A stretch of 64,000 nt of DNA from Salibacterium salarium (GCF_030813635.1 NZ_JAUSUM010000002.1:806001-870000); one strand, 5' to 3'; counted from the stretch's first letter, positions 18,155-29,058 are shown. Notes: generated by a model from the letters alone, not told the origin. Numbers and translations are program-made.

Positions 18155-18991
18155 TTGGAATACGTTTTAATAAAGAATCAAATTATACATCGTGAAGAAG
18201 CTTACATATCCTTTCATGACCGTGGTTACCATTTTGGTGACGGTATTTATGAGGTTATCCGAATTTACAACGGAACACCTTTTTTATGGGAGGAACATTT
18301 CAATCGTTTCCTACGAAGTGCAAAAGAACTTGATATTGATTTGCCTCAATCATTGGGTGAAATCAAAGACAACATACTGACGTTACTTAGTAAGAATGAT
18401 GTTAGAAATGGTACAGTTTACCTGCAAATGACAAGAGGAGAGCAAGAACGCAATCACTTATACAGGCGCAATCTCACCCCTATTCTTACAGCTTTCACAA
18501 AAGAAGGAAATGTACCAATCTCACAGCAGGAAAACGGAATTGGATTGTGGGCGCTTGAAGACATTCGTTGGTTGCGCTGTGATATCAAGACGATTAATTT
18601 GCTCGGAAACGTTATGTCTAAACGAAAAGCAGAAGACCAAGGATATCAAGAAGCTCTCTTGCATAGAGGCCATATCGTAACAGAAGGTTCTTCCACAAAT
18701 GTTTTTATGGTGAAAAACGGTGTTCTTTACACACACCCAGCTAATCACTACATTTTAAACGGCATTACAAGACTTTTTGTTGAACAATTAGCCGATAAAG
18801 AACAATTTTCACTTCAAAAAGAGGCGTTTACGTTAGAAGATGTCAAACAGGCTGATGAAATGTTTGTAACAAGTACAACCCTTGAAATCGTTCCCGTCAC
18901 AAAAATACAAGGCTCTATCGAAACAGATTTTTCAATAGGCCCTGTTACTCGCCAGTTACAACAAGCATTCAAGCAGACAAAGGAAGTTTAA
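18155..18991 (+). CDS. dat: D-amino-acid transaminase
   Basis: Class IV PLP aminotransferase making D-amino acids such as D-glutamate and D-alanine for cell-wall synthesis. About 278 aa. N-terminal SFHDRGYHFGDGIYEVIRIYNG is the Dat signature. The PLP Lys is in CDIKTINLLGNVMSKRKA (about 145), followed by EALLHRGHIVTEGSSTNVFMV and the C-terminal TSTTLEIVPV loop. TTG 18155 lies eight bases after AAGGAGG; the frame from ATG 18128 would place that site inside the gene. Confidence 0.93.
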   Translation: MEYVLIKNQIIHREEAYISFHDRGYHFGDGIYEVIRIYNGTPFLWEEHFNRFLRSAKELDIDLPQSLGEIKDNILTLLSKNDVRNGTVYLQMTRGEQERNHLYRRNLTPILTAFTKEGNVPISQQENGIGLWALEDIRWLRCDIKTINLLGNVMSKRKAEDQGYQEALLHRGHIVTEGSSTNVFMVKNGVLYTHPANHYILNGITRLFVEQLADKEQFSLQKEAFTLEDVKQADEMFVTSTTLEIVPVTKIQGSIETDFSIGPVTRQLQQAFKQTKEV

Positions 18992-19137
18992 TCCATGAAA
19001 AAAGGGTCTCACAAATGTAGTTATCAGTTGAAATACACTTCGCTTTTCACCGGGAATGATAATGAATCAGCTTCCTCGTGAGCAAAGATCATTCAATGAA
19101 GGTTCTTCAGCTATTCCTGTTCCCATACCGTTCTAAT

Positions 19138-19178
19138 AAAACAGAGTTGTCCCAACTTATCGGACAACTCTGTTTTTT
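19138..19178. terminator. Shared terminator of dat and lipM
   Basis: Perfect 12-bp stem ACAGAGTTGTCC / GGACAACTCTGT with T-run on the plus side and A-run before it, so it works in both directions for these convergent genes. It lies 12 bases past lipM. The stretch 18992-19137 between dat and it shows nothing recognisable. Confidence 0.9.
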
Positions 19179-19190
19179 ATCACAAGTCTC

Positions 19191-20027
19191 TTATCGACGA
19201 TAGTTCCATTCATCAGACTCATATTTTTGCTGAGCTAATTGTCTAACCAGTTGATCTTCTTCCTCTGTTAATGTATATGGTTGCCAATCTACATCTAGTC
19301 CATCTGCAAATCCTTTATGAAAGGCATCCGACACTTCTCTCATCGATACAGGAGAACTAGTTAACTCATTGATAGCTACTGCTTTATTTTTAAAACCTTT
19401 TTGCATGCGTTCCCTTACTCTTTCACTCGGATATTGAAAAAGATCGAATAGCTTATCTTCTTCCATGTCCAAAATGATAGAACCGTGCTGCAAAATCACA
19501 CCTTTTTGTCTCGTTTGTGCACTTCCTGCAATCTTTCTGCCTTCAACAACAAGCTCGTACCAAGAAGGGGCATCAAAACAGACAGCGGAGCGAGGTTTTT
19601 TTAATTCGTTTTCTTCATCTTTTGTCCGTGGTACCGAAAAATCAGCATTTAACCCCAGATGACGAAAACCTTGCAAAATGCCTTCGGATATAACTCGGTA
19701 AGCTTCTGTTACAGTAGCCGGCATTTGCGGATGATCTTCAGACACTATAACACTGTACGTTAGCTCTTTGTCGTGGAGAACACCGCGACCGCCTGTTGGC
19801 CTTCTCACAAATCCTAAATGATGACTTTCAACTGCTGTCAGATCTATTTCTTTATGTACCTTTTGAAAATATCCTATCGATAAGGTAGCTGGATTCCAAC
19901 CATAAAAGCGGACGACAGGTGGAATTTGATGATCACTATGCCATTGCAGCAACATCTCATCCATTGCCATATTGTAAGCTGGAGAACAATTACCTGAATC
20001 GATGAAATACCACGTTTCTTTATTCAT
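19191..20027 (-). CDS. lipM: Octanoyl-[acyl-carrier protein] transferase LipM
   Basis: Moves octanoyl from ACP to the GcvH lipoyl domain, the first step of lipoate synthesis in bacilli; the gcv operon nearby fits. Of the BPL/LplA/LipB fold, about 278 aa. [19 protein letters not shown] is at about 75-93, the catalytic Cys in [14 protein letters not shown] near 148, and [11 protein letters not shown] with the conserved Lys follows. ATG 20027 follows GGGTG at six bases; a GTG at 20036 is possible but overlaps that site. The 294 bases upstream (to 20321) hold no other gene. Confidence 0.92.
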   Translation of the reverse strand: MNKETWYFIDSGNCSPAYNMAMDEMLLQWHSDHQIPPVVRFYGWNPATLSIGYFQKVHKEIDLTAVESHHLGFVRRPTGGRGVLHDKELTYSVIVSEDHPQMPATVTEAYRVISEGILQGFRHLGLNADFSVPRTKDEENELKKPRSAVCFDAPSWYELVVEGRKIAGSAQTRQKGVILQHGSIILDMEEDKLFDLFQYPSERVRERMQKGFKNKAVAINELTSSPVSMREVSDAFHKGFADGLDVDWQPYTLTEEEDQLVRQLAQQKYESDEWNYRR

Positions 20028-20321
20028 TTTATTCACCCGCTCTTCTTATCTAGTTAGCAAAAACAGTTTATCAGACCTATAAAAAAAACAAAAGCTTCTT
20101 GCTTTATCAACCTTCTTACTATATTGAAAGGTTATTGTACAGAGTTACACAGAAAGGAGTTCATTTAAATGTGACTTTTTTGAACCTGTTTGATGTTATT
20201 CTTACCTATGTTTTGAATTCCAAAAAAGGACAAAACAAAAATAAAAACTTTGCTTCAAACGGCAATCCTTATTATAATACACTTTGTAGCCTTTTTCATA
20301 TGTAAAGGAGTGAGAAACGAA

Positions 20322-20702
20322 ATGACATTGACTTGGATTTTATGGGGCGTTTTACTTGTCGTTCTTATTGTGTTACTTTTTCGTCGTCTTAAAAAACCTG
20401 GTTTTTTAACAGAATTAACACAAGAAGAATTTATTAAGGGGTATCGAAAAGCACAGTTAATCGATGTGCGCGAGCCTCGAGAATACAATGGCGGACACAT
20501 TTTAGGTGCTAGAAACCTTCCCTTATCCCAATTAAAACAACGTATTAATGAAATTAGGGATGATCAGCCGATTTATTTGTATTGTCAGTCCGGAGCGCGC
20601 AGCAAACAAGCCGCAAGAATGATTAAAAAAAAGGTTGGCACAAATGATATCTATCAGCTGAAAAAAGGATTTAAAAAGTGGACAGGTAAGGTTAAGAAAT
20701 AA
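20322..20702 (+). CDS. yqhL: Membrane-anchored rhodanese-like protein (YqhL-like)
   Basis: 126-aa protein with one N-terminal membrane segment (WILWGVLLVVLIVLLF) and a cytosolic single-domain rhodanese fold. LIDVREPREYNGGHILGARNLP is near residues 47-68, and the active loop YCQSGARSKQA has its catalytic Cys near 88. It probably handles persulfide sulfur; the substrate is unknown. ATG 20322 follows AAAGGAGTGAG; the upstream in-frame extension to 20250 lacks a site. Confidence 0.92.
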   Translation: MTLTWILWGVLLVVLIVLLFRRLKKPGFLTELTQEEFIKGYRKAQLIDVREPREYNGGHILGARNLPLSQLKQRINEIRDDQPIYLYCQSGARSKQAARMIKKKVGTNDIYQLKKGFKKWTGKVKK

Positions 20703-20714
20703 TATTATTTTCGT

Positions 20715-20752
20715 ACAAAAACACTCAAAGCCAAATGCTGTGAGTGTTTTTA
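20715..20752. terminator. Shared terminator of yqhL and gcvPB
   Basis: 10-bp stem AAAACACTCA / TGAGTGTTTT around a 14-base loop, with T-run to the right and A-run to the left. It lies between the convergent stops at 20702 and 20804. Confidence 0.85.
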
Positions 20753-20803
20753 TACTATTCTCTTTCCTAGTTGCCTCACGTTTTCGATTTAAAATATTTA
20801 TTC

Positions 20804-22279
20804 TCACTCACTATGCTCTTGTTTTTCCACATTGTGTTTTAATATTGGATTTCTTGCAGCCAACGTTTCATCAAGCCTCTTTAAAACAGTAGTATAAGGA
20901 GCCCCTTGGACCAAATCAGGATTCTCTTTTGCTTCATGGGCTATGTGAATCATTGCTTCGGCAAATTCATCGAGTGTTTCTTTATCTTCCGTTTCTGTCG
21001 GTTCAATCATCAAACATTCCTCCACATTTGTCGGAAAGTAAATCGTTGGAGGATGATAATTAAAATCGAGCAGTCTCTTTGCGATATCTATTGTTTTCAC
21101 ACCAACTAATTTCTGACGTTTTCCCGATAATACGAATTCATGCTTACAATGTCTATCATATGGGACATCAAAGTAAGCTTCGAGTCTGCGCATCAAATAA
21201 TTGGCATTTAACACAGCATCTTCTGAAACTTTCTTTAATCCAGTTGCCCCCATTGTCCGAATGTAAGCATAGGCACGTACAATAATACTAAAGTTTCCAT
21301 AATACGGTTTCACTTTGCCTATGGAATCAGTATGGTCTTGATTCCATATAAACGTACTTCCTTTTTTAACAACCAGCGGTGTTGGAAGAAACCGCCAAAG
21401 ATCTTGTTTAACACCTACCGGACCACTTCCCGGACCTCCACCGCCGTGAGGACCAGTAAATGTTTTGTGTAAGTTTAAATGAACAACATCAAACCCCATA
21501 TCACCAGGTCTAGACACACCAAGGATGGCATTCGAATTTGCTCCGTCATAATATAATTTTCCACCAGCGCGGTGGACAATATCCGCTATTTCTATAATAT
21601 TTTCTTCAAACAATCCAAGTGTATTCGGGTTAGTAAGCATAAGAGCTGCCGTGTCGCTTCCTGTCACTTCCTTTAAATGCTCGATATCAACCAAACCTTC
21701 GTCATTGGTTCGTACCGTAACTGCTTCAAAGCCTACTACACTAGCAGAAGCTGGATTAGTTCCATGAGCAGAATCAGGTATAATGACTTTGGTGCGAGAT
21801 AGGTCACCATTAGCCTCATGATATGCTCGAATCATCATGAGACCCGTCCATTCTCCTTGTGCCCCTGCAGCCGGCTGCAAGGTTACCTCGTCCATTCCAG
21901 TTATTTCACACAGATATTGTTGCATGTCATACATAAGTTCCAATGAACCTTGTATCTGTTCTTCCTTTTGATAAGGATGAATATAAGTAAATCCTGGCAT
22001 TCTCGCAATATCTTCATGAACTTTTGGGTTATATTTCATCGTGCATGACCCTAATGGGTAAAATCCTGTATCTACTCCGAAATTGCGAAGTGATAATGCT
22101 GTAAAATGTCGAATCAACTGCAGTTCCGACACTTCTGGAAGGTTAGGATGCTTTGTTCTTATATAATTAGAAGGCAGTACATCCTCTATATTAATATCAG
22201 GGACATCGTCTTTTGGAAGAGAATAACTGGTTCTGCCAGGTTTGCTTAATTCAAAAATTAAAGGCTGTTCTTTCGACAC
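20804..22279 (-). CDS. gcvPB: Glycine dehydrogenase (decarboxylating) subunit 2
   Basis: PLP-bearing half of the split P-protein of the glycine cleavage system. 491 aa. The PLP-binding Lys lies in [22 protein letters not shown] (about residue 271). Upstream are [28 protein letters not shown] and [13 protein letters not shown], all conserved. GTG start at 22279 follows GGAGGTCTTATT. It overlaps gcvPA by 22 bases and works as a heterotetramer with it. Confidence 0.97.
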   Translation of the reverse strand: MSKEQPLIFELSKPGRTSYSLPKDDVPDINIEDVLPSNYIRTKHPNLPEVSELQLIRHFTALSLRNFGVDTGFYPLGSCTMKYNPKVHEDIARMPGFTYIHPYQKEEQIQGSLELMYDMQQYLCEITGMDEVTLQPAAGAQGEWTGLMMIRAYHEANGDLSRTKVIIPDSAHGTNPASASVVGFEAVTVRTNDEGLVDIEHLKEVTGSDTAALMLTNPNTLGLFEENIIEIADIVHRAGGKLYYDGANSNAILGVSRPGDMGFDVVHLNLHKTFTGPHGGGGPGSGPVGVKQDLWRFLPTPLVVKKGSTFIWNQDHTDSIGKVKPYYGNFSIIVRAYAYIRTMGATGLKKVSEDAVLNANYLMRRLEAYFDVPYDRHCKHEFVLSGKRQKLVGVKTIDIAKRLLDFNYHPPTIYFPTNVEECLMIEPTETEDKETLDEFAEAMIHIAHEAKENPDLVQGAPYTTVLKRLDETLAARNPILKHNVEKQEHSE

Positions 22280-23625
22280 AATAAGACCTCCAATTCCTTT
22301 ACAAAACGATCCATTTCAGAACGTGTTATTAGCTCTGTCACACAAATAAGCATTTGGCCATAAAAACGATCATGTATATTCGAAAGATCGTACCCTCCAA
22401 TAATCCCCTTTTTATACAAGTTACAATTTATTTTATCTATCGATTGGTTTAATTGTATTACAAATTCATTGAATATTGGAGTAGTATTAACAATTTCGAT
22501 ACCTTTTTTCTCCAGTTTATTTTTCAAATAATTAGCTCTTTTTACATTTTGGAACGCCATTTCACGAATGCCTTGTTTACCTAAAGCACTCATAGTGACA
22601 GTTGCAGCTAAAGCATTCAATGCTTGATTGGAACAAATATTAGATGTCGCTTTCGCTCGGCGTATATGCTGTTCTCTCGTCTGCAGGGTAAGAACAAATC
22701 CTCGTCTTCCATCAGCGTCTTTTGTTTGACCAACTAGTCTACCTGGTACTTTTCTCATTAGTTGTTTTGTCGTCGCAAAATAGCCGCAATGAGGTCCTCC
22801 AAATTGCATAGGAATTCCTAAAGACTGAACGTCACCAACTACTACATCAGCTCCACATTCACCAGGAGGAGTCAGTATTCCAAGTGATAATGGATTGCTG
22901 GACACTATAAACAGTGCATTTTGTTGATGAATCATCTTTTTGATATCATGCAAGTATTCTATAGACCCGTAAAAATTCGGATATTGAACAATCACTCCAG
23001 CGGTATTTTCATCGATTTCATCTGCTAACCTTCTAAGACCGGTTGTACCATGAAGAAGTGGAACGCTCCTAACAGTTAGATTCAGTCCTTTCGCATACGT
23101 ATTCAGGACAGCCATTGATTCTGGATGAACACCTTCAGATACAACAATTTTCATTCTTTTCATTTTGCTTTGATTAACAGCCATGATCGCTGCTTCAGAA
23201 AGTGCAGTATGTCCGTCATACATCGATGAATTAGCTACCTCCATGCCCGTTAATTCACATATCATTGTTTGAAATTCAAAAATAGCTTGTAATTCACCTT
23301 GAGAAATTTCTGGTTGGTACGGTGTATATGCCGTATAAAATTCCGAACGTCTAATTACGTGATCAACAACGGAAGGAATATAGTGATTATATACACCAGC
23401 TCCTAGAAAAGATATATTTTTTTTCAAGTGAATATTGCGTTCACTCCATCGCTGTAGTTCATCTACAAGTTTAGGCTCTGACAACGGTTCAGGAAGTTTT
23501 AAATCTTCATTAAATCGAATCGATTCGGGGATATCTTCAAATAAATCTTTTATATCGTCCACTCCGATTGTTTTGAGCATTGCGTCCTTGTCCTCGTCTG
23601 TTACAGGTAGATAACGAAAGTTCAA
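22258..23625 (-). CDS. gcvPA: Glycine dehydrogenase (decarboxylating) subunit 1
   Basis: Non-PLP half of the split P-protein. 455 aa, with [14 protein letters not shown] at the N-terminus, [15 protein letters not shown] near 92, [12 protein letters not shown] and [24 protein letters not shown], all family signatures. Starts at TTG 23625, which overlaps the gcvT stop (TTGA), after AAAAGGAGGACAA inside gcvT. Confidence 0.97.
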   Translation of the reverse strand: MNFRYLPVTDEDKDAMLKTIGVDDIKDLFEDIPESIRFNEDLKLPEPLSEPKLVDELQRWSERNIHLKKNISFLGAGVYNHYIPSVVDHVIRRSEFYTAYTPYQPEISQGELQAIFEFQTMICELTGMEVANSSMYDGHTALSEAAIMAVNQSKMKRMKIVVSEGVHPESMAVLNTYAKGLNLTVRSVPLLHGTTGLRRLADEIDENTAGVIVQYPNFYGSIEYLHDIKKMIHQQNALFIVSSNPLSLGILTPPGECGADVVVGDVQSLGIPMQFGGPHCGYFATTKQLMRKVPGRLVGQTKDADGRRGFVLTLQTREQHIRRAKATSNICSNQALNALAATVTMSALGKQGIREMAFQNVKRANYLKNKLEKKGIEIVNTTPIFNEFVIQLNQSIDKINCNLYKKGIIGGYDLSNIHDRFYGQMLICVTELITRSEMDRFVKELEVLLCRKNSL

Positions 23626-24725
23626 CTGATTGTCCTCCTTTTATAAAACGGAAGAGGCTTATCCTTTGCTTCTAACGTCTTTTTTCTCACCTGAACATAA
23701 AACGTCGTCGTTGCTTTCGTGTTTGATTTTTCCACTAACGCCATTCCCACGTTCAAACCAAGTGTTGGAGAATGTGTGCCGCTCGTTATTTTTCCAATTA
23801 AATATCCTGATTCATCCAATACATTATAGCCAGACCTCGGAACTCCCTTTACTGTCAATTCTATCCCAATTAATTGACGCCCTATACCTGCTTGTTTTTC
23901 TTGTAACAAAGCATTCTTTCCAATAAAGTTTGGATGCTTTTGAAGCTTGACTGCAAACTTAAACCCAGCTTCTAAAGGGCTAATTGTTTCACTAATTTCA
24001 TGCCCATACAACGGGAGTCCTGCTTCAAATCGTAGTGTATCTCGAGCACCAAGTCCACATGGCAGCAAACCTTCATTCTCTCCCTCTGTCATTATAGACT
24101 GCCAAAGAGAAGGGGCCTCGCCTGGTTTACAATAGATTTCGAATCCATCTTCTCCCGTGTATCCTGTCCTTGACACTATACAATTCACATAATTAAAAAA
24201 AATACCCTTTTTGAAACGAAAAGGTTGAATCTTCGATAAATCTTCATCCGTAAGGCATTGCAATATTTTTTCTGCTTTAGGCCCTTGTATGGCTAGGAGC
24301 GAATAGTAGTCTGACATATCTGTAATTTCCACATTTTCATAAGAATGTTTTATTAGCCAGTTTAGATCTTTTTTAATGTTAACGGCATTTAATACGAGCA
24401 TATAACAGTTCTCGTCCAGTTGATAAATTAAAAGATCATCCACTACTCCTCCGTTTTCATTACACAAGAAAGTATACATTACCCTCCCAGGCTCTAATCT
24501 TTCTAGGTCGTTTGTGATCACATACTGCAAAAATGTATAGGATTCACTGCCCTTTACAATCGCCTCCCCCATGTGGGACACATCAAACAGACCAGCTTGT
24601 TGTCGAACGGCATGATGCTCCTTTTTAATACCGGAAAAGTAAACAGGCATTTCCCAACCACTAAACGCAACTTTTTTAGCACCGTACTCTTTATACAGAG
24701 GATATAAAGAAGTTCTTTTTAACAC
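23622..24725 (-). CDS. gcvT: Aminomethyltransferase (glycine cleavage T-protein)
   Basis: Transfers the aminomethyl carbon from lipoyl-GcvH to tetrahydrofolate, releasing ammonia. 367 aa: [32 protein letters not shown] at the N-terminus, [30 protein letters not shown] and the C-terminal [13 protein letters not shown]. It is the first gene of gcvT-gcvPA-gcvPB, as in B. subtilis. The GTG start is used because no nearer ATG exists; the AAGGAGG is about 15 bases upstream, farther than usual. Confidence 0.95.
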   Translation of the reverse strand: MLKRTSLYPLYKEYGAKKVAFSGWEMPVYFSGIKKEHHAVRQQAGLFDVSHMGEAIVKGSESYTFLQYVITNDLERLEPGRVMYTFLCNENGGVVDDLLIYQLDENCYMLVLNAVNIKKDLNWLIKHSYENVEITDMSDYYSLLAIQGPKAEKILQCLTDEDLSKIQPFRFKKGIFFNYVNCIVSRTGYTGEDGFEIYCKPGEAPSLWQSIMTEGENEGLLPCGLGARDTLRFEAGLPLYGHEISETISPLEAGFKFAVKLQKHPNFIGKNALLQEKQAGIGRQLIGIELTVKGVPRSGYNVLDESGYLIGKITSGTHSPTLGLNVGMALVEKSNTKATTTFYVQVRKKTLEAKDKPLPFYKRRTIS

Positions 24726-25117
24726 GGAGATAAAAAAACGCCTCCTTATTCAAAAAAATCTGTATTTTTGTCGTTTGATGGTGAAAATCTCACTAACTAT
24801 ATCAGTTTTACAAGGGAAATAATGAAGTTTTTTGCTGTAATAATGCTATTGTGTTTGGGGATTTTCAGCTGACTCTTTTCATAGACGGGTTCTGCACAAT
24901 CTCATGCATAAATGAAGTACGTTTCGAAGCATACTAGTATTAGTTTTCTATTTAAGTTTACCACGTGGCATCCGTTAAAAACAAGGTACAGACAATTTGA
25001 TTCAAAACGTACACAGTCAAATTCCAAGTGTCTGTGTAGGTTTTATAAAGAGATTCAATCGTATTATTTTTTCGTTAAATAGAGAAACAAATGGGTTTTG
25101 ATTAAGGGGGCATACAA
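24726..25117. other. Divergent intergenic region gcvT / yqhH
   Basis: 392 bases between the divergent gcv operon and the SNF2 helicase. Bacilli normally carry a tandem glycine riboswitch here. I looked on the minus strand for its conserved blocks and did not find them, nor any other structured leader I can name. The gcvT ribosome site (AAGGAGG near 24741-24747) is the only clear signal. Confidence 0.5.
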
Positions 25118-26740
25118 ATGAAAGTTGATATTACATTTCAACCAGAATGGGAAACTTCACTTGACCCTATCCAAGGTTCGTCGGTCGCTACATGGGAACA
25201 ATTTAAGCTAGCTTATGAATCGGAGCAATGGACATCAAGCTTTTCCTTTAATGGTCTATTGTCGTATAAACACCTTCATCATCTTGAACTATTTCCTCAT
25301 CAAGAAAAAACAGCCAAACGGGTGATGGAAGAAATGGATGGAAAAGCAATTCTCGCCGATGAAGTTGGTTTAGGAAAAACCATTGAAGCCGGTTTAATTT
25401 TAAAAGAGTATATGATTCGTGGATTAGTAAAAAAAGCATTAATATTAGTTCCTGCTTCTCTTACCGGACAGTGGGCAAAAGAAATGTATGACAAATTTTT
25501 CATTCCTGCTGTTGCTCAACGCAAAACGTATGTGTGGAAAGAAGCTGACATTGTAGTAGCTTCGATCGACACTGCCAAACGCCCACCCCATCGAGAAATC
25601 GTGCTAGACCAAGAGTATGACATGATTATTTTTGATGAAGCACATAAGTTAAAAAATCCTAAAACGAAAAACTACGAGTTTGCCCGGTTATTAAATAAAA
25701 AATTCTGTCTTATGTTAACGGCTACTCCGGTTCAAAACAAACCAGATGAGCTCTATCACTTAATTAATTTATTAAAACCTGGGTTGCTAGGAAGTCAAAA
25801 AGAATTTAGCCGCCTTTTTAAAGAAGAGGGTGAAGAAGCTGTCAAGCATATCGTTCAACGAGTAATGGTTAGAAACCGAAGAGAACATACTGGCATTCAA
25901 TGGACGAAACGAAAAGTACATTCCATTTATATACCTTTTACAACAGAAGAAAGAAATTTTTATCAAAAAATCTATCAATTAAAAGAAGCGCCAGCATCAT
26001 CTCTTCATGGTTTCACCGCAACAACATTATTAAGAGAAGTATGCAGCAGTAAAGAAGCGGCTTATATGACATTGAAAAGCTTACACGACCGCAGCGAACT
26101 GACCGATGACATGCTGACGTCTCTCATACAGCACATACAAGATATTTCTACAAACAGCAAAGCAGAAAAAGCTCTCTCCATTATTCAGAATACAGAAGAT
26201 AAAGTAGTTATATTTACCGAATATCGAGCCACACAACTTTACTTACAATGGTTTTTTCAACAACATGGCATCATTTCCGTTCCTTTTCGCGGCGGGTTTA
26301 AACGCAGCAAAAAAGAATGGATGCAACAACTTTTTAAAGATCGTGCCAAAGTATTGATCGCAACAGAAGCTGGCGGCGAAGGAATAAATCTCCAATTCAG
26401 CAGCACCATCATTAATTACGATTTACCTTGGAATCCAATGCGGTTAGAACAGAGAATTGGCAGACTTCATCGACTTGGACAAAAAAGCGATGTTCAAATT
26501 TATAACTTTGCCGTTAAAGAAACGATAGAAGAACATATTTTATCATTGTTGTACGACAAAATTGAGTTATTTAAAAACGTGATCGGTTCTCTAGATACAA
26601 TATTAGAATCAACGGACACTGTGGAACAATATATTACAGAAACACTTCACACGTCAGAGTCACAAAAAGAAATAGAAGTGAAACTGAATCACCTTTCCGC
26701 AATAATCGATCAACCAATGGAGAAAGAAGGCTCAAACTAA
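25118..26740 (+). CDS. yqhH: SNF2-family DEAD/DEAH helicase-like ATPase (YqhH)
   Basis: 540-aa superfamily 2 ATPase. Motif I ADEVGLGKTIEAGLIL is near residue 78, motif Ia VPASLTGQW, motif II IIFDEAHKLKN (a DEAH box), and motif III LMLTATPVQN. Motif V TEAGGEGINLQFSSTIINYDLPWNPMRLEQRIGR (about 420) merges with VI, IGRLHRLGQ. It probably acts on nucleoprotein complexes; the exact role is unknown. Divergent from gcvT and followed without gap by yqhG, an arrangement conserved with B. subtilis. Start ATG follows AAGGGGG. Confidence 0.93.
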   Translation: MKVDITFQPEWETSLDPIQGSSVATWEQFKLAYESEQWTSSFSFNGLLSYKHLHHLELFPHQEKTAKRVMEEMDGKAILADEVGLGKTIEAGLILKEYMIRGLVKKALILVPASLTGQWAKEMYDKFFIPAVAQRKTYVWKEADIVVASIDTAKRPPHREIVLDQEYDMIIFDEAHKLKNPKTKNYEFARLLNKKFCLMLTATPVQNKPDELYHLINLLKPGLLGSQKEFSRLFKEEGEEAVKHIVQRVMVRNRREHTGIQWTKRKVHSIYIPFTTEERNFYQKIYQLKEAPASSLHGFTATTLLREVCSSKEAAYMTLKSLHDRSELTDDMLTSLIQHIQDISTNSKAEKALSIIQNTEDKVVIFTEYRATQLYLQWFFQQHGIISVPFRGGFKRSKKEWMQQLFKDRAKVLIATEAGGEGINLQFSSTIINYDLPWNPMRLEQRIGRLHRLGQKSDVQIYNFAVKETIEEHILSLLYDKIELFKNVIGSLDTILESTDTVEQYITETLHTSESQKEIEVKLNHLSAIIDQPMEKEGSN

Positions 26741-27529
26741 ATGGAAAATAACAGTTTACTACGGTATCTTTATAGATATTTCACAGCCAACCATGCAGCC
26801 ATTACCTATGAAGATAACAGAAAATTGGAAGTTCAATTAACCGAAGAACTAGATCAAGAACTTATCAATCGCCCGTTTTATTGGCAGTATATTAAAAAAA
26901 CAGGCGGAATCCCCCAACCGATGACTCTTCATTTTATTATAGATGGAAAACGTAAGGAACAAGAAAAAGGGGAACTGCTGCATTTTGGATCTCCTCGTCT
27001 TCATCAAATCTTTCGTTCTGCTCAACAAAGAGGCAGATGGACGCTTTTATATGAAAACAGTCGTCAAACTAGTACAGCTTCCCCTCTTTTTCCTTGGTTA
27101 ATGGTAAACGTGAAAATTTCTTATGTGTCTCATCAACGAAAAGACCATATTATATCTTATGGTCTTCAACTCATTCATGGGCAGTTAGTAGAAAATATGA
27201 TGAACCGCTTGAATCAAAAAACGATGAACACTGTAATACCAAACCATTCCTTTCCTATGGCTTCTTTGATTCAAGCAAACAGTGGATTGCGTCGGGTGCA
27301 ACATAAGATTGAGCAATCTTTACAAGAAGAAACACACGAGTGGGCCGCTCAAGCCGTCAAACGTATGAATGGTGAAATAGATATTCTTGATCGATACTAT
27401 CACTCTTCTTCTCAATCCCCGGAAGAATATGAATTAGAAAAAAAAGCAATCATCCATAGATACCACCCTCAAATTGAAGTAAAAATAATTAATAGCGGAT
27501 TAATTTATTTAACCGAGTCTGCTATGTAA
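26741..27529 (+). CDS. yqhG: YqhG family protein
   Basis: 262-aa protein of the YqhG family, always found beside the YqhH helicase. It begins at the base after the yqhH stop, so the two are translationally coupled. The N-terminus has LLRYLYRYFTANHAAITYE and the middle GELLHFGSPRLHQIFRSAQQRGRWTLLYE; no membrane segment. Function unknown, probably a partner of YqhH. Confidence 0.88.
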   Translation: MENNSLLRYLYRYFTANHAAITYEDNRKLEVQLTEELDQELINRPFYWQYIKKTGGIPQPMTLHFIIDGKRKEQEKGELLHFGSPRLHQIFRSAQQRGRWTLLYENSRQTSTASPLFPWLMVNVKISYVSHQRKDHIISYGLQLIHGQLVENMMNRLNQKTMNTVIPNHSFPMASLIQANSGLRRVQHKIEQSLQEETHEWAAQAVKRMNGEIDILDRYYHSSSQSPEEYELEKKAIIHRYHPQIEVKIINSGLIYLTESAM

Positions 27530-27554
27530 GAGGGGGACCGTACCTATATCTACA

Positions 27555-27596
27555 CAAAAAACGAGGCTTCTTCCTCATGAAGAAACCTCGTTTTAA
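27555..27596. terminator. Shared terminator of yqhG and DUF2759 gene
   Basis: 16-bp stem AAAACGAGGCTTCTTC / GAAGAAACCTCGTTTT with one mismatch and a five-base loop, flanked by A and T runs. It lies between the convergent stops at 27529 and 27603. Confidence 0.9.
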
Positions 27597-27602
27597 AACG
27601 TT

Positions 27603-27773
27603 TTAAATATCAGGGGCTCCGCTTACAAAAATCGTCATAATGGAGAACCAACCAAAGATAAGGAAAGAAATGCCGGCAAATCCAACAGCGAAAAAGTTTC
27701 TTCTTTTCACTTCCCGAATGGTGGCAATTCCACATAGAATAGCGACAAAGAGCAACGTAATACCAAGAGCCAT
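27603..27773 (-). CDS. DUF2759 family small membrane protein (YqgW-like)
   Basis: 56-aa protein with two membrane segments (LGITLLFVAILCGIATI and FAVGFAGISFLIFGWFSIMTIFV) joined by a basic loop (REVKRRN), ending SGAPDI. Read directly from the minus strand: ATG at 27773 after AAAGGAGGGAA, TAA at 27603. The length and layout match the DUF2759/YqgW family of bacilli, function unknown. Confidence 0.88.
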   Translation of the reverse strand: MALGITLLFVAILCGIATIREVKRRNFFAVGFAGISFLIFGWFSIMTIFVSGAPDI

Positions 27774-27947
27774 AAAAATTCCCTCCTTTTATGTAGCATA
27801 TCCATTTTTATGTACATCATAACTATTTAATTATTTCTTTTACATTATACCTTTTTTTTTTCTTATGTGCATCCATTATTTTAGCATAAATCCCTTCTGT
27901 TTATGTTAAAATGGCAACATAATGCAGTAAAAATGGAGGATGTAAAA

Positions 27948-28586
27948 ATGAAATGGGAATCCATTCCGCTAGGCCCGCTTCAAACAAACTGTTATGTTTT
28001 ATACAATAACGAAAAACAGGCTGTCATTTTTGATCCCGGCGGAGACGCAAAATATTTAAATGAATGGCTCGAGAACCGGCATTTAAATCCTGTAGGTGTA
28101 TTACTTACACACGCTCATTTTGATCATATTGGGGCCGTCGAACATATTCGGCAAACGTATAAAATTGAAGTTTTTCTTCATGAAAAAGAAAGGGATTGGC
28201 TAGTTGATCCTGAAAAAAATGGCGCTGCGCTTTTTTTAGGTGATTCAACAATCTCGGCTAAGAAAGAAGCTGATCATCACATTGATCAAGAAGGAGAAAT
28301 TCGAGTCGGTCCTTTTACATTCCACGTCTATGAAACACCCGGTCATTCCCCGGGTAGTGTGTCCTTTTTTCATGCCGAAAGCGGGACAGTCTTCTCAGGT
28401 GATGTCCTCTTTGCTGGTGGTATCGGCCGAACCGACCTCCCTGGAGGAAACCAAGATCAGTTATTAAACGTCATTCACGATAAACTTCTTGAGCTTCCTG
28501 AGAATACGTATGTCGCATGCGGTCACGGTCCGTATACAACAATAGAAAACGAAATGGACACGAACCCCTTTCTTAATGGATTTTAA
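27948..28586 (+). CDS. Metallo-beta-lactamase fold hydrolase (YqgX-like)
   Basis: 212-aa glyoxalase II-type hydrolase. The zinc-binding THAHFDHIG is near residue 62, followed by TPGHSPGSVSFF, SGDVLFAGGIGRTDLPGG and the C-terminal CGHGPYTTIENE. Such proteins act on thioesters, for example bacillithiol conjugates, but the substrate cannot be read from sequence. ATG 27948 follows TGGAGGATG; the frame to 27903 has no site. Confidence 0.9.
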   Translation: MKWESIPLGPLQTNCYVLYNNEKQAVIFDPGGDAKYLNEWLENRHLNPVGVLLTHAHFDHIGAVEHIRQTYKIEVFLHEKERDWLVDPEKNGAALFLGDSTISAKKEADHHIDQEGEIRVGPFTFHVYETPGHSPGSVSFFHAESGTVFSGDVLFAGGIGRTDLPGGNQDQLLNVIHDKLLELPENTYVACGHGPYTTIENEMDTNPFLNGF

Positions 28587-28621
28587 GATATAAGATGCAG
28601 GACACAAGCATTCGACCATAC

Positions 28622-28669
28622 AAAAAGAGGCTGATCTCAAATTTTCCATATTTGAGACAGCCTCTTTTT
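28622..28669. terminator. Shared terminator of yqgX-like and DUF2626 genes
   Basis: Long stem AAAAAGAGGCTG ... CAGCCTCTTTTT with an inner ATCTCAAAT / ATTTGAGA arm, T and A runs at both ends. It lies between convergent genes ending at 28586 and 28705. Confidence 0.9.
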
Positions 28670-28704
28670 ATGAGATAAGTTGTATGTATCTTTTGTCTAC
28701 ACTT

Positions 28705-28944
28705 TTAATGCCAACCTGGTTCCATAATAAACGTTGTATAAAATGTGAAACCTACGAAGAATACTGTCAAATATGCTCCAAACACATAAATATACATACG
28801 TTCTGTTAACTTCATATATCCTAGCGTCAAAAAACCAGCGGTCTGCGCAAAGAATAAAATGGCCATACTGAACATATCTCCTACGAAAAACAAAACAGCG
28901 AATATAGCTGTCCAAAATCCCATCATTCGAAACATGCGATCCAT
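28705..28944 (-). CDS. DUF2626 family membrane protein (YqgY-like)
   Basis: 79-aa protein with two or three membrane segments and the family sequence FRMMGFWTAIFAVLFFVGDMF...MAILFFAQTAGFLTLGYMKLTERMYIYVFGAYL. It is expressed from ATG 28944 after GGGGGGAAG. Function unknown; the gene is conserved next to comG in bacilli. Confidence 0.9.
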   Translation of the reverse strand: MDRMFRMMGFWTAIFAVLFFVGDMFSMAILFFAQTAGFLTLGYMKLTERMYIYVFGAYLTVFFVGFTFYTTFIMEPGWH

Positions 28945-29058
28945 TTAAACTTCCCCCCTGTCCCTATACAAAATCATATAATCGATTAAAAGAGCTACAT
29001 TTATTATATATGAGGTAGTCAACCATTGTAAATGTTTTAATAAGACATACTTTTATTA

